Shown here: positions 51,533 through 60,942 of the stretch, one piece after another
Layout of the letters: each line of letters begins with the position of its first letter
Numbering within the stretch: position 1 is the stretch's first letter
The notes under the pieces: generated by a model
What the model saw: only the letters and a program-made list of their open reading frames with translations
Told to the model about the DNA's origin: nothing
Databases searched by the model: none
Program-made: the position numbers and the translations under genes
Assembly (NCBI GenBank): GCA_028283745.1
Contig: JAPWJZ010000008.1
Span: 124,001 to 188,000, forward strand
DNA length: 64,000 nt
Reading direction: 5' to 3'
Origin: Micavibrio sp.
Lineage (GTDB): Bacteria; Pseudomonadota; Alphaproteobacteria; Micavibrionales; UBA2020

Positions 51533-52066
51533 TTACTTCAAATTCAGCAATTGCCGGCGCAGTGCAGGTTCCGACGTTTCAGGGCCCAGCCAGATCATAA
51601 GGAAGCGCTTGGCGCGCGTAGCGTCCATCACATCGCCTTGAATTTTTCCGTTGTAGTAAAAGCTGCCGCCTTTTTTTGGTTCGTACAGCGCGGTAATGGT
51701 ATCCCCCGGTTTAACATCGTGAAAGCGGGTGGAAAGGTCCTGGCGGTATTGCGCTTTTTCGGCGTCCGTCATTTTTCCGCTGCGTTCCATTTCGCTGATG
51801 GACCGGTCGGTCAATTCCTTGACCTTGAAGTTCATGTCATAGCGAATGACCAGCGCATAGGGTTTATCGGCAGACCATGGGGCGGCATCTGTCCACAGGC
51901 TGCTGTCATAGACATGCAAAAAAAGCTTGCTCAGGCTGCCGCTGCCATAGGGTGCGGCGGCGGCAATATGGCCTTTCAGCTCGGCAGGTTTGGGCGCATC
52001 CGCCGCAAATGCGGGCAGGGCGGCGAGCAGCATGAGCGCAACAGCTGCGGCAAAAAGGCGCTTCAT
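51533..52066 (-). CDS. Exported chalcone-isomerase-like protein
   Basis: 177 residues with a signal peptide (1-22, ending AFA). The pattern LFLHVYDSSLWTDAAPWS, YALVIRYDMNFKVKELTD, and YNGKIQGDVMDATRAKRFLMIWLG is that of the bacterial chalcone isomerase-like (CHI-like) family, whose members are periplasmic and of unknown substrate. ATG overlaps the ohr stop by four bases (ATGA). Confidence 0.85.
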   Translation of the reverse strand: MKRLFAAAVALMLLAALPAFAADAPKPAELKGHIAAAAPYGSGSLSKLFLHVYDSSLWTDAAPWSADKPYALVIRYDMNFKVKELTDRSISEMERSGKMTDAEKAQYRQDLSTRFHDVKPGDTITALYEPKKGGSFYYNGKIQGDVMDATRAKRFLMIWLGPETSEPALRRQLLNLK

Positions 52067-52485
52067 GCGATTTCCAGCGGCGTGCCGTTCAATTTCAAGG
52101 CAACATTCACGTTGCCGCGCACGGCTTTGGAATAGGGGCAGACTTTATGCGCTTCCCGCACCAGTTCTTCCGCCAGCGCGCGGTCAATGGCGGGCAGTTG
52201 CACGTTCAGCGTCGGTTCAATAAAAAAGCCGCCTTCGTTCTGGTTCAGGGTGACATCAGACTGGATGCTGATGGCTCCGGTCTCCAGCTTCTTTTGGCCT
52301 GCTACAAAAGCAATGGCGCTGGCAAAGCAGGCGGCGTAACCGGCGGCAAAAAGCTGTTCGGGGTTGGTGCCGCCGCCGCTGGAGCCGGGGCGCGACAGGG
52401 TGAGGCTGAGCTTTTTATCATCCGAATCCGCCCGGCCATCACGGCCGCCGGCAACGTGAACATGTGCTGTGTACAAAACGGTCAT
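52063..52485 (-). CDS. ohr: Organic hydroperoxide resistance protein (Ohr/OsmC family)
   Basis: 140 residues. Thiol peroxidase reducing organic hydroperoxides. NPEQLFAAGYAACFASA holds the peroxidatic Cys53 and AHKVCPYSKA the resolving Cys116; GRAxSDDKKLSLTLSRP carries the substrate-side Arg region. Usually controlled by an OhrR repressor, which is not seen nearby. Confidence 0.93.
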   Translation of the reverse strand: MTVLYTAHVHVAGGRDGRADSDDKKLSLTLSRPGSSGGGTNPEQLFAAGYAACFASAIAFVAGQKKLETGAISIQSDVTLNQNEGGFFIEPTLNVQLPAIDRALAEELVREAHKVCPYSKAVRGNVNVALKLNGTPLEIA

Positions 52486-52513
52486 GGCATTTCTCCTGCA
52501 ATAGTGGCTTTAT

Positions 52514-52993
52514 TTATTGTATCATTCCGGCGCTGCGGCGGATATAGCCGGAAAAATCCGGATCCTCTCCCACCAGCAATTCGGGCAGCATTTTCTTGAA
52601 ATCATCGCGGCGGCACCAGAATTTAATATAGTCTTCCCATGTGGCCCACAGGCGGCGGGTTTGCTTATCCATTTTATCTTCATAGACTAAAATGTATGCG
52701 CGCTCGAACAGCGCGACCAGCATATCGAAAATAATTTTTTTGCGCTCCACCTGTTCGGGTGACAGCTCGCTGTCAGGGATATGCCCGGTCATCAGCCGCA
52801 GGTCGGCATTTTCAATCATCAGGTTGGCGAACTTGGCGTATTCTTCCGCCAGCTTCTGGTACAGCTCTTCCATTTCCAGCTGGCGTTCCTTGTAGTTATC
52901 CAGCATCAGCATGGTAATCGCATAGGGCAGGCCGAAAACGGTGACGACGTAGCTGGCCAGTTCCCACATTTCGAGTGTCGTAAGGTCGCTCAT
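52514..52993 (-). CDS. Hypothetical protein with N-terminal membrane segment
   Basis: 159 residues. One N-terminal membrane helix (WELASYVVTVFGLPYAITM, about 10-30) is followed by a long helical region (ERQLEMEELYQKLAEEYAKF, ENADLRLM) that looks coiled-coil and a C-terminal WEDYIKFWCRRDDF. Many bacteria have similar small single-helix proteins of unknown role. No enzyme motif seen. Confidence 0.65.
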   Translation of the reverse strand: MSDLTTLEMWELASYVVTVFGLPYAITMLMLDNYKERQLEMEELYQKLAEEYAKFANLMIENADLRLMTGHIPDSELSPEQVERKKIIFDMLVALFERAYILVYEDKMDKQTRRLWATWEDYIKFWCRRDDFKKMLPELLVGEDPDFSGYIRRSAGMIQ

Positions 52994-53130
52994 ATGCGCT
53001 CCGGTATAAAAAGCTTTTCAGAAAAACGCCCGAAGGTCGGGCGGGCGGCTTCAGGTTAAGGCTTTCAAGCCGTGCTGGAAAGGCTATACTGTTTTTCCGA
53101 AAGTGTTTGCTTCAAGGGGCTGGGTGGTAC

Positions 53131-54141
53131 ATGGCGCGTTTCTTCCGGTTTTTGCTCGGGTTTATTTTATGGTCGGCGGCGCTGCTGGCAACGGTTCTGG
53201 TTATCGCCACCGCCACCGTCACCTTGCGGGAAAATATGCGCCCGCAGGATGCCGCGCCTAAAACCGGCCATTTCGTGACAGCGGCCGATGCGCAAATTTT
53301 CGTGCAGGAACAGGGGCCGGAAAATGGTCCCGCTGTTATCCTTATTCACGGTACTGGCGCCTGGGGGGCGCTATGGCAGGAAACCATGCAGCCGCTGGCG
53401 GATGCCGGCTATCGTGTAATAGCCGTTGACCTGCCGCCCTTCGGCTATTCGCAAAAGTTTATTCATGCGGCGGATTATACCAGCGCGCGGCAGGCGGCGC
53501 GGTTGAGTGCGCTGGTTGCGGCAATGAGGCTGGATAAACCAACCCTCGTCTGCCATTCCGTCGGCTGCCGTTCCGCAGTTGAAGCGCTGCTGGATACGCC
53601 GGATATTTTTGGCAAGGCTGTATTGGTCGACCCTGCGCTCGGCTTTGCAGATGATAAAGCGCACCCGCATTTTGGCCAGCCCGCGCCCGCCGCCGCCCTG
53701 CGCTTTGCGGTTGAAACGCCGTTCCTGCGTGAAGCTATTCTGGGCATCTGGGGTTCCAGCCCTTATTCCATCGCGCCAATTTTCCGCGGTTTTGTATATG
53801 ACAGCGCGGCGGTGACGGATGCACGCGTGACGCTGCTGCAACGCCCGCTAAGCGTCCAGGGCCTGACGGCGGCAGAAGGCGCATGGTTTGAAAACCTTAC
53901 CGCCGCACCGGAAACCGGCAAAGTCGCAGATTATAAGCAATACGCGCACATCACCATGCCGCTGCAAATCATCTGGGGCCGCGAAGATAACATTACGCCG
54001 GTATGGCAGGCCAAAGCGCTGCAAATGCTGTTGCCGCAGCCGCGCCTGACGGTGCTGGAGGGCGCGGGGCATATTCCCTACATCGAGACCACGGCGACGT
54101 TTAACGCCGCGTTGCTGGGCTTTTTGAAGGGTGGTGAGTAA
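53131..54141 (+). CDS. Membrane-anchored alpha/beta hydrolase
   Basis: 336 residues from ATG 53131 (GGGTGG upstream). N-terminal membrane anchor (about 5-27), then an alpha/beta hydrolase: VILIHGTGAWGALW oxyanion region, VIAVDLPPFGYSQ, LVCHSVGCRSAVEALL with the nucleophile Ser in CHSVG (GxSxG-like, Gly replaced by Cys), IIWGREDNITPVWQA (Asp) and GAGHIPYIE (His). Start of an operon with overlapping genes through 56325. Confidence 0.87.
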   Translation: MARFFRFLLGFILWSAALLATVLVIATATVTLRENMRPQDAAPKTGHFVTAADAQIFVQEQGPENGPAVILIHGTGAWGALWQETMQPLADAGYRVIAVDLPPFGYSQKFIHAADYTSARQAARLSALVAAMRLDKPTLVCHSVGCRSAVEALLDTPDIFGKAVLVDPALGFADDKAHPHFGQPAPAAALRFAVETPFLREAILGIWGSSPYSIAPIFRGFVYDSAAVTDARVTLLQRPLSVQGLTAAEGAWFENLTAAPETGKVADYKQYAHITMPLQIIWGREDNITPVWQAKALQMLLPQPRLTVLEGAGHIPYIETTATFNAALLGFLKGGE

Positions 54142-54704
54142 TGCGGCGCATCGTCATTCTGGGCATTACCGGTTCCGGCAAAACCACCTTCGGTCATAAG
54201 CTGGGCGCGGCCCTGGGCTTGCGCGTCACCGACCTTGATGATCTGTACTGGCTGCCCAACTGGGTGGAGCGTGATACGCCCGCCTTTTATGACCTTGCCG
54301 AAAAAACAGCGGCGGAAGACGCCTGGGTTATCGTCGGCAATTATTCAAAAGTGCGGCAGGCCGTATGGCCGCTGGCAGATACGTTCATCTGGCTTGATTA
54401 TTCGTTTTCGCATGTGTTCATGCAGCTGGTGCGCCGCTCCATCCGCCGCGCAAGCGACAAAACCCCGATCTGCAATGGCAATATAGAAACCTGGGGCAAG
54501 CTGTTTTCAAAAGACAGCATCATGATCTGGCTGTTCAAAAGTTACGCCCGCACGCGCCGCAATTACGGGGAAATTTTTGCGGGCACTGGCTTTGCGCCCA
54601 AGGTCACCTATATCCGTTTGCGCTGCCGGAGAGATGCCGACCGTTTTCTGGCCGGTATTTCTCCCGCAAATAAAATTATAACCGAGGAAAGACAAACATC
54701 ATGA
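54141..54704 (+). CDS. P-loop kinase-like protein (adenylate-kinase/FlaR-type)
   Basis: 187 residues. Walker A GITGSGKTTFGHKLG at 7-21, then LDDLYWLPNWVERD and IVGNYSKVRQAVWPLADTFI, the pattern of FlaR-like DNA topology modulation proteins or small-molecule kinases. Overlaps the hydrolase by one base (TAATG) and the next gene by four (ATGA). Substrate unknown. Confidence 0.82.
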   Translation: MRRIVILGITGSGKTTFGHKLGAALGLRVTDLDDLYWLPNWVERDTPAFYDLAEKTAAEDAWVIVGNYSKVRQAVWPLADTFIWLDYSFSHVFMQLVRRSIRRASDKTPICNGNIETWGKLFSKDSIMIWLFKSYARTRRNYGEIFAGTGFAPKVTYIRLRCRRDADRFLAGISPANKIITEERQTS

Positions 54705-55807
54705 CCGACACGCCGCTTTTCACGCCGTTCAAAATGCGCAACCTGACGCTTCGTAACCGGATCGGCATTTCGCCCATGTGTCAGTATTCCGCGGTGGACG
54801 GCTTTGCCAATGACTGGCACCTCGCCCACCTTGGCGCGCGGGCAGCGGGCGGCGCGGGGCTTATTATCATGGAAGCGACCGGCGTTTCGCCGGAGGGTCG
54901 CATTACCCCCGGCTGCCATGGTATCTGGAAGGATGAACATATTCCATTCCTGAAACGCCTTACCGACTTTGTTAAATCACAGGGTGCGGCCATTGGCATC
55001 CAGCTGGGCCACGCAGGCCGCAAGGCCAGCTGCGCGCTGCCGTGGGATGGCGGCAAGGCGCTTGCGGTGAATGCAGGCGGCTGGCAAACCGTCGCCCCTT
55101 CCGCCATCGCCTTCTCCGATGAATCACCCGTGCCGCAGGCGCTTGACAAGGCCGGCATTGCCAAAGTGATTGCCGATTTCGTCGCCGCGGCGAAACGCAG
55201 CGTCGACGCGGGTTTTCAGGTGTTGGAGCTGCACGGCGCGCATGGTTATTTGCTGCACGAATTCCTGTCACCCTTCAGCAATGCCCGTACGGATGAATAC
55301 GGCGGCAGTGAAGAAAACCGCTTCCGCTTCGTGCTTGAAACCTTCAAGGCTGTCCGCGCCGCCGTGCCCGATGATATTGTGGTCGGCATTCGGCTGTCCT
55401 GCAGCGAATGGGTGGAGGGCGGCTTTGATGTTGATTCCGCTGTGCGCCTTGCAACGCAGCTGAAGGCGCTGGGGGCGGATTTTATTGATTGTTCAAGCGG
55501 CGGCAACATTCCGCATGCGAAAATTCCGTCCACGCCCGGCTATCAGGTGCCCTTCGCGCATAAAATTAGGGCGGAGGCGAAGCTGCCTGTCGCCGCTGTC
55601 GGCATTATTACCGAGGCTGTGCAGGCGAATGAATTGATTGCGAAGGGGGATGCCGACCTTGTCTTCATCGCCCGCGCCAGCCTGCGTGACCCGCACTGGG
55701 CGCTCAATGCCGCTGTCACGCTGGGGGCGGATGTTGATGCGCCCAGCCAGTACCTGCGCGGCTATAACGCCAGCCGCACCACCGCCGCCAAGCGCAAGGC
55801 AGGTTAA
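54701..55807 (+). CDS. NADPH dehydrogenase of the Old Yellow Enzyme family (YqjM/NamA-like)
   Basis: FMN flavoprotein reducing activated C=C bonds. 368 residues. LRNRIGISPMCQYSA has the Cys of the YqjM class; IGIQLGHAGRKASC holds the His/Arg-binding region; ELHGAHGYLLHEFLSPFSN and RTDEYGGSEENRFRF are the family signature; AVGIITEAVQANE and DLVFIARASLRDP bind FMN phosphate. Third gene of the coupled operon. Confidence 0.93.
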   Translation: MTDTPLFTPFKMRNLTLRNRIGISPMCQYSAVDGFANDWHLAHLGARAAGGAGLIIMEATGVSPEGRITPGCHGIWKDEHIPFLKRLTDFVKSQGAAIGIQLGHAGRKASCALPWDGGKALAVNAGGWQTVAPSAIAFSDESPVPQALDKAGIAKVIADFVAAAKRSVDAGFQVLELHGAHGYLLHEFLSPFSNARTDEYGGSEENRFRFVLETFKAVRAAVPDDIVVGIRLSCSEWVEGGFDVDSAVRLATQLKALGADFIDCSSGGNIPHAKIPSTPGYQVPFAHKIRAEAKLPVAAVGIITEAVQANELIAKGDADLVFIARASLRDPHWALNAAVTLGADVDAPSQYLRGYNASRTTAAKRKAG

Positions 55808-55809
55808 GC

Positions 55810-56325
55810 ATGGGGATTGATGCCGTCGAGCTGCGTCTGTTCGAGCCGGATGAATGGCCGATGTACAAGGCCGTGCGGCTGAAAGCCCTGCAAAGCGACC
55901 CTTCCGTATTCGGCTCCAACTACGGGCGTGAAGTTGTTTACACGGATGCCGACTGGCGGGAGCGTGTGGAAAACGCCAACCAGGGCATTTTCGGCGTGTT
56001 TCATTACGGCGATATTATCGGCATGACGGGTGTTGCGGTGGCGAAGGATGATCCCTCCGGCACCACCGCCATTCTTTGGGGCTCATGGCTGGAAAAGCTG
56101 TGGCGCGGCAAGGGCATTTCAGAAAAAATGTATCAGGCGCGCATTGGCTGGGCGCTGGCGCATCCCGCCATCAAGCGCATCAACGTTGCGCATCGGCAAA
56201 GTAATATCGCGTCGAAACAGGCAAACCAGAAGCATGGCTTCGTCTTCACGCACCTCGCGCACCACACCTGGCCCGACGGCACCGACGAGCCGGAAGTTTT
56301 TTATACGCTGCTGCTGAAGCGGTAG
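55810..56325 (+). CDS. GNAT acetyltransferase
   Basis: 171 residues. ELRLFEPDEWPMYKAVRLKA, then SWLEKLWRGKGISEKMYQAR (loop RGKGIS) and KRINVAHRQSNIASKQANQK follow the GNAT fold, with the final HGFVF and EVFYTLLLKR strands. Two bases after the Old Yellow Enzyme gene. Substrate unknown. Confidence 0.82.
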   Translation: MGIDAVELRLFEPDEWPMYKAVRLKALQSDPSVFGSNYGREVVYTDADWRERVENANQGIFGVFHYGDIIGMTGVAVAKDDPSGTTAILWGSWLEKLWRGKGISEKMYQARIGWALAHPAIKRINVAHRQSNIASKQANQKHGFVFTHLAHHTWPDGTDEPEVFYTLLLKR

Positions 56326-56326
56326 T

Positions 56327-56881
56327 CTATTTGTTCTGGGTGACGGGAATTTCGAAGCGCTCATAAAATTCGAGCGATTCATGCTCCCGCAGCATGCGGG
56401 CACGGACATCCCATGGGCCGTAATAAGGCAGTGTCACTTCCGCTTCATAGGTTGCTTCAGCCGTTTTTTTGAAGACGGGTACCATGAAAGCTTTACTTCC
56501 CCCCGGCAGTCGAACGTCGCAGGAAAAAGATTTCAAGGGCAGCGGTTTTTTGTTGGCATCTTCCGCCGTCAAGGTCAGGGCGTAATGAAGGTCCTCAATA
56601 CGGCGAATGTCGAGGTGGCCGATAATCGCCGTGTTGTCTGCCGAGAAGGTGCGCATATGTGCCATGCCAGCGGAAGCTGCGCCTTCAATTTCTCCGTTCA
56701 GGGCGTTCTGCTGGCGGTTGAAGGCGTAACTGGCAAAAAAGTAATTCCCGATGGCAAGGAGCAGCATGATAAAAAGCATGAATGACATCAGCAGGCGGCT
56801 TGTCGTGTGTTTGCGTGTCAATTCCAGGCTCCTGCCAGCTGCGGGCATTCTTTTAAAGTGCGCTACCTTTGATTCCATCAA
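56327..56881 (-). CDS. FixH-like membrane-anchored protein
   Basis: 184 residues. A single membrane helix (about 29-52: LLMSFMLFIMLLLAIGNYFF) precedes an extracytoplasmic beta domain: IEDLHYALTLTAEDANKKPL, SKAFMVPVFKKTAEATYEAE, VTLPYYGPWDVRARM, resembling FixH-family domains (copper delivery for cbb3 oxidase). No fix or cco genes are nearby, so only a domain resemblance is claimed. Converges on the GNAT gene. Confidence 0.6.
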   Translation of the reverse strand: MMESKVAHFKRMPAAGRSLELTRKHTTSRLLMSFMLFIMLLLAIGNYFFASYAFNRQQNALNGEIEGAASAGMAHMRTFSADNTAIIGHLDIRRIEDLHYALTLTAEDANKKPLPLKSFSCDVRLPGGSKAFMVPVFKKTAEATYEAEVTLPYYGPWDVRARMLREHESLEFYERFEIPVTQNK

Positions 56882-56959
56882 AAATACGGCGGCAATGCAA
56901 GGCCGCCGAATCTAGCCGGGGGCAAGTATCGTCATAAGTATATGACAACAAAGGGTGTT

Positions 56960-57928
56960 TTAAACCCACTTCAACCGCCGGAAAATCATCACCTGCCCGA
57001 AGGCGATCATGACCATGAGGAAGCAGACGATAATAAAGGCAAGTGGATCCTTCGCGCCGGGAATCCCTTCCACGTTCATGCCCAGCAGGCCCGAAATGAA
57101 CGTCAGCGGCATGAAAATGACGGTAATGACGGACAGAACATATAGGTTCTTGTTCAGCTTGGCGGAGAGGGCTGAGTAAAGTTCGTCCTGTAAAATTTGC
57201 GACCGGTCGCGCAAGGCTTCAAGGTCTTCCAGAAAATTGGTCATGCGGTCGTTGTTGTCCTGCATTGACCATTTGTCGGCGGGGGTCAGCCATTCCAGCG
57301 GCGTTGCGCGCAGGCGGTTGAACACTTCGCGCTGCGGCGCCATATGGCGGCGGAAGACGGTGGCCTGCTTTCGCACCGCGGCAATATCATGACGCAATTT
57401 CGCATCCGGGCTTTCAAGCGAAATATCTTCAAGCCGGTCGATATTGATTTCAAGCTCATCAAGCGCGGGCTGGATGCCTTCATTAAGGAAGGCGCAGAGC
57501 ATGGTGATGAATTCGCCAAGGCGCTTCGGGCCCCTGCCGTGGCGCAGCCTGTCGTCAATATCGGCAATCGCCTGCGACTTGCGGCGGCCAACGGTAATCA
57601 CGCGGTTGCCGCTGACCCAGATGCGGATCGAGACAAGGTCTTCGGGTGTCGGGCCGGGGTTGAAATTAATGCCGCGCACCATGATAAGCGCCTTGTCGCC
57701 CATGTCTTCAAACCTTGGGCGCGTTTCATCCGCCACGAGGGAGCGGATGATGAGCGGGTCAAGCCCCACCTGTTCCTTCAAGAACTTTTTGGTATCCGGG
57801 TGGCGGCCGTTCAGGTGGATCCAGATAAAGCGCGGGTCGTCCGGCGTGATGGTGGCAAGGTCAGCCACCTGTCCGCCGCCCTGGCCGTCCAGCACATAGG
57901 AAAGAAGGCAGGCCTTTGTTTCCTCCAT
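56960..57928 (-). CDS. zntB: CorA-family divalent cation transporter (ZntB-like)
   Basis: 322 residues. Long soluble N-terminal domain with many charged helices, then two C-terminal membrane helices with the GMN signature (GLLGMNVEGIPG near 285). WIHLNGRHPD, SIRIWVSGNRVITVGRRKSQ and IDRLEDISLE are typical of the ZntB subgroup; the MPEL/YGMNF form of true CorA is absent. Likely Zn2+ or other divalent cation transport. Six bases downstream of the MscS-like gene's stop. Confidence 0.88.
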   Translation of the reverse strand: MEETKACLLSYVLDGQGGGQVADLATITPDDPRFIWIHLNGRHPDTKKFLKEQVGLDPLIIRSLVADETRPRFEDMGDKALIMVRGINFNPGPTPEDLVSIRIWVSGNRVITVGRRKSQAIADIDDRLRHGRGPKRLGEFITMLCAFLNEGIQPALDELEINIDRLEDISLESPDAKLRHDIAAVRKQATVFRRHMAPQREVFNRLRATPLEWLTPADKWSMQDNNDRMTNFLEDLEALRDRSQILQDELYSALSAKLNKNLYVLSVITVIFMPLTFISGLLGMNVEGIPGAKDPLAFIIVCFLMVMIAFGQVMIFRRLKWV

Positions 57929-57933
57929 GCGTA

Positions 57934-59184
57934 TTACTCCTTCGGCTTCTTCAGCGACCGGTAATGGGATTCCCGGACTTGGTGCGGCAGGCCGATGTTA
58001 TGCGCGGCAAACTTCTTCCAGATTGCCATTAAAACCTCGCTTTGCGTCGTCATGCGCTTTTCGCGAATGTCGCCAACCCAGATGTTCAGCTGCATGTTCA
58101 CGCCAAGGTCGGTAAAGCCCATCAACAGGCAGGCGGGCGGCGGCTCGGTCAGGGCACGGGGGTGTTCCCGCGCTGTTTCCAGCAGCAGCTCCTTTGCCAG
58201 CTCCAGGTCGGCTTCATACGATACGCTGATCGGCAGCTTGATGAGCCCGCGCGTGTTAGACAGCGTCCAGTTGGTCACGCGCTGGCTGATGAAGTCTTCG
58301 TTCGGCACCATGATTTTGCGGTTATCAAAAGTTTCAATCAGCGTATAGCGGGGGCCGGTCTGGCGCACGGTGCCAAAGGTATCGCCGTTGTGCATCTCGA
58401 TCATGTCGTCTACTTCAATCGAGCGCTCGAACAGCAAAATAAGGCCGCTGATGAAGTTGGAGGCAATTTTTTGCAAACCAAAACCAAGCCCCACACCCAG
58501 CGCGCCGCCAAAGACCGCAAAGGCTGTCAGGTCAATGCCCAGCGTCGACAGCGCCACCAGCCCCGCAATCATGTACATGAACACGCGGAAGACCGAATTG
58601 AGCAGCTGGCGGGTCGACGGGCGCAGGTTGCGCATGTGCTGCAGCGTCAGCCCCATGCCGCGGTTCATCGCGCTGGTCAGCCAGACCAGCAGCACGATGG
58701 AGACGATGAACTTGCAGACCTGATAGGCCGAAATTTCAATCTTGCCGAGGTTAAAGCTGATGTCCGACAAAAACCTGATGATGCCGGGTAGCAGGTCCGA
58801 CAGCGACAGGAAGGCAAAAATGGCGGCGATGATGCCGGCGGCAATGGTTTTGGCGCGGCTATGCGTCAGCACATAAATGCAGGCCACAATCAGCCACGAA
58901 GCCCAGATAGCGCGGATGCAGGCGACATAGGGCGGGTCAACGGCAACGCCCTTTTTTTGCAGCACGGCCATGCCCACCACCAGCAGCAGCATGGCAATGC
59001 CGGGGGCGGCCAGCGGCAGCAGGCGGCGGTACCAGCGTGCCAGCAGCGTTGTTTTGTCATGCAGCGACCGGTAATGCGAGCGCAAGGCAAGGAACAGGAA
59101 AACGCCCGAGATAAAAGCGCCCGGCGGCCACAGCAGCACCAGTTTATTTTGCGTTGAAAGGTATTCGAGGAAAGAATTTAACAT
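57934..59184 (-). CDS. MscS-family mechanosensitive channel
   Basis: 416 residues from ATG 59184. About five hydrophobic helices before the MscS pore helix: FGGALGVGLGFGLQKIASNF has the Gly/Ala-packed TM3 pattern, followed by FISGLILLFERSIEVDDMIE of the beta domain and RQTGPRYTLIETFDNRKIMV. A frame to 59241 exists but is discarded. The operon with the CorA-like gene fits osmotic/ion homeostasis. Confidence 0.92.
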   Translation of the reverse strand: MLNSFLEYLSTQNKLVLLWPPGAFISGVFLFLALRSHYRSLHDKTTLLARWYRRLLPLAAPGIAMLLLVVGMAVLQKKGVAVDPPYVACIRAIWASWLIVACIYVLTHSRAKTIAAGIIAAIFAFLSLSDLLPGIIRFLSDISFNLGKIEISAYQVCKFIVSIVLLVWLTSAMNRGMGLTLQHMRNLRPSTRQLLNSVFRVFMYMIAGLVALSTLGIDLTAFAVFGGALGVGLGFGLQKIASNFISGLILLFERSIEVDDMIEMHNGDTFGTVRQTGPRYTLIETFDNRKIMVPNEDFISQRVTNWTLSNTRGLIKLPISVSYEADLELAKELLLETAREHPRALTEPPPACLLMGFTDLGVNMQLNIWVGDIREKRMTTQSEVLMAIWKKFAAHNIGLPHQVRESHYRSLKKPKE

Positions 59185-59341
59185 TGTCCAATAATCCCAA
59201 TTTCGGGCGGTCAAGACCAGTAAAAATGGCCCCTCCGGCAAAAATGTTTAGTTTGGCGTGAAAAGGCAAGTTAGGATTAGGCAAGGCTGCGGCAATCACG
59301 CCTTCTGCCATGCCTGTGGACCGCTGCGGGAGCGTAAAAAT

Positions 59342-59857
59342 ATGACAAACATCACCATCCAGCCCGCAACAACCAATGATATTGCCGCGCTTTACGCGGT
59401 CGCCGCCGCTATGCGCGATGTGCATGAAGCCCGTTATTTTGAACGCTGCCTTGATGAACAGGCCGCCGGCAACCGCATTGTGCTGCTGGCGCGGGCGGGC
59501 GCAGATGTTGTGGGCTATGTGCAGCTTAACTTCCGCCCCACCTATACGCCCTTCCTGCGGCTGTCGATACCGGAGGTGCAGGATTTAAACATCATCCCCG
59601 CCGCGCGCCAGCAGGGCCTGGGCGCACAGCTGGTGGCCGCTTGTGAATCGCTGGTGCAGGAACGCGGCATGACAGATATCGGCATCAGCGTGGGCCTGTA
59701 CCCGCGCTATGGCGCAGCGCAGCGGCTTTACATCAAGCGCGGCTATGTGCCGGATGGCGCGGGCGTTTGCTATGATGATATTCCCGCAGCACCCGGCGAA
59801 ATGCGCGCGGTGGATGACCTGCTGACGCTGAAGCTTATCAAAGACCTTTCAAAATGA
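59342..59857 (+). CDS. GNAT acetyltransferase
   Basis: 171 residues from ATG 59342 (GGGAG upstream). IQPATTNDIAALYAVAAAM, EVQDLNIIPAARQQGLGAQL (loop RQQGLG) and GLYPRYGAAQRLYIKRGYVP are standard GNAT elements. Its stop overlaps the aat start by four bases (ATGA), a coupling that hints at related expression. Substrate unknown. Confidence 0.87.
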   Translation: MTNITIQPATTNDIAALYAVAAAMRDVHEARYFERCLDEQAAGNRIVLLARAGADVVGYVQLNFRPTYTPFLRLSIPEVQDLNIIPAARQQGLGAQLVAACESLVQERGMTDIGISVGLYPRYGAAQRLYIKRGYVPDGAGVCYDDIPAAPGEMRAVDDLLTLKLIKDLSK

Positions 59858-60942
59858 CCGCGTTAACGCCGGACCTTATTTTGCAGGCCTATGCCATGGG
59901 TATCTTCCCCATGGCGGAAGGGCGAGACGCGGACGAAATTAACTGGTACGACCCGCCGCGCCGCGGCATTCTTTCCATCGAAGGCCTGCATGTGCCGCGC
60001 CGCCTGCGCAAAACCGTGCGCGCCCAGCCCTACCGCATGACGTATGATGCCGATTTTGAAGGTGTCATACGCGCCTGCGCCGATGCGCGGGCGGAAACGT
60101 GGATCAACGAAGACATCATTGCGCTTTATACCGCGCTGCACCGCGCCGGCTTCGCCCATAGCGTGGAGGCGTGGTCGCGGGAGGGAAACGCGGATGTATT
60201 GGCTGGCGGGGTTTACGGCGTTTCCATCGGCGGCGCGTTTTTTGGCGAAAGCATGTTTTCCTGCCGCGATGACGCCAGCAAAATTGCGCTGGTGTATTTA
60301 ACGGCGCGCCTGTGGAAGCAGGGCTTCACGCTGCTGGATACCCAGTTTACCAACCCGCACCTGACGCAGTTCGGCGTCATGGAAATTCCGCGCGCGGAAT
60401 ACAGGCGGCGCTTGAAGGCGGCCATCAAGCAGCACGTATCGTTCGATGTTAAAGATCAGTCTTCGGGAAGGTTGCTGTCATCGCCGCCGTCCTCGAAGGA
60501 ACCGGGCAGCTTGTCGATGGTAGGGGCGGGCGCGGGCTTGTTTTCCGGCGCAATTTCACCGGCAGGCACGGGCACGGTATCTTCCAGCGACTTGTCGGTG
60601 AGTGATTTTTCATCGTCGGCAGGCGTGGGCGTGGATGCCGTGGCGGCAGGCGTAACGGCATCAGCAGGTTTTGCGGCTTCTACGGGCTTGGCAACATCTG
60701 CGGGTTTAATTTCGGCGGCTTTGCCGGCGGCAGCGGGCTGCGCCACCACGGCATCTGCGGGTTGCGTTGACGGCGTGGCGCCAAGCGCGGGTGTTGTGGT
60801 GGTGCCGGACTTATCGGCGGAGGCGGGGGCAACGGCATCTCGCGCGGGCGCATGTTCCGGCACTTTTTCGGAGGAGAATTCTTCCGATGCGGATTTTGCA
60901 ACCGTGGTCGCATTCTTGCATTCAATCACCCACACGTCATAG
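59854..60942 (+). CDS. aat: Leucyl/phenylalanyl-tRNA-protein transferase, abnormally extended frame
   Basis: Adds Leu or Phe to proteins with N-terminal Arg/Lys for ClpAP degradation. Residues 1-~200 are complete Aat: LQAYAMGIFPMAEG, NWYDPPRRGILSIEGLHVPR, ADVLAGGVYGVSIGGAFFGE, SMFSCRDDASKIALVYL and LDTQFTNPHLTQFGVMEIPR with a final RRRLKAAIKQ. The family normally stops there (210-240 residues). Here no stop is met: the frame continues 162 further codons, antisense through the DUF2155 gene, giving a Ser/Ala-rich tail to residue 362. An in-frame stop seems to have been lost; a TAA lies in another frame at about 60450. Confidence 0.88.
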   Translation: MTALTPDLILQAYAMGIFPMAEGRDADEINWYDPPRRGILSIEGLHVPRRLRKTVRAQPYRMTYDADFEGVIRACADARAETWINEDIIALYTALHRAGFAHSVEAWSREGNADVLAGGVYGVSIGGAFFGESMFSCRDDASKIALVYLTARLWKQGFTLLDTQFTNPHLTQFGVMEIPRAEYRRRLKAAIKQHVSFDVKDQSSGRLLSSPPSSKEPGSLSMVGAGAGLFSGAISPAGTGTVSSSDLSVSDFSSSAGVGVDAVAAGVTASAGFAASTGLATSAGLISAALPAAAGCATTASAGCVDGVAPSAGVVVVPDLSAEAGATASRAGACSGTFSEENSSDADFATVVAFLHSITHTS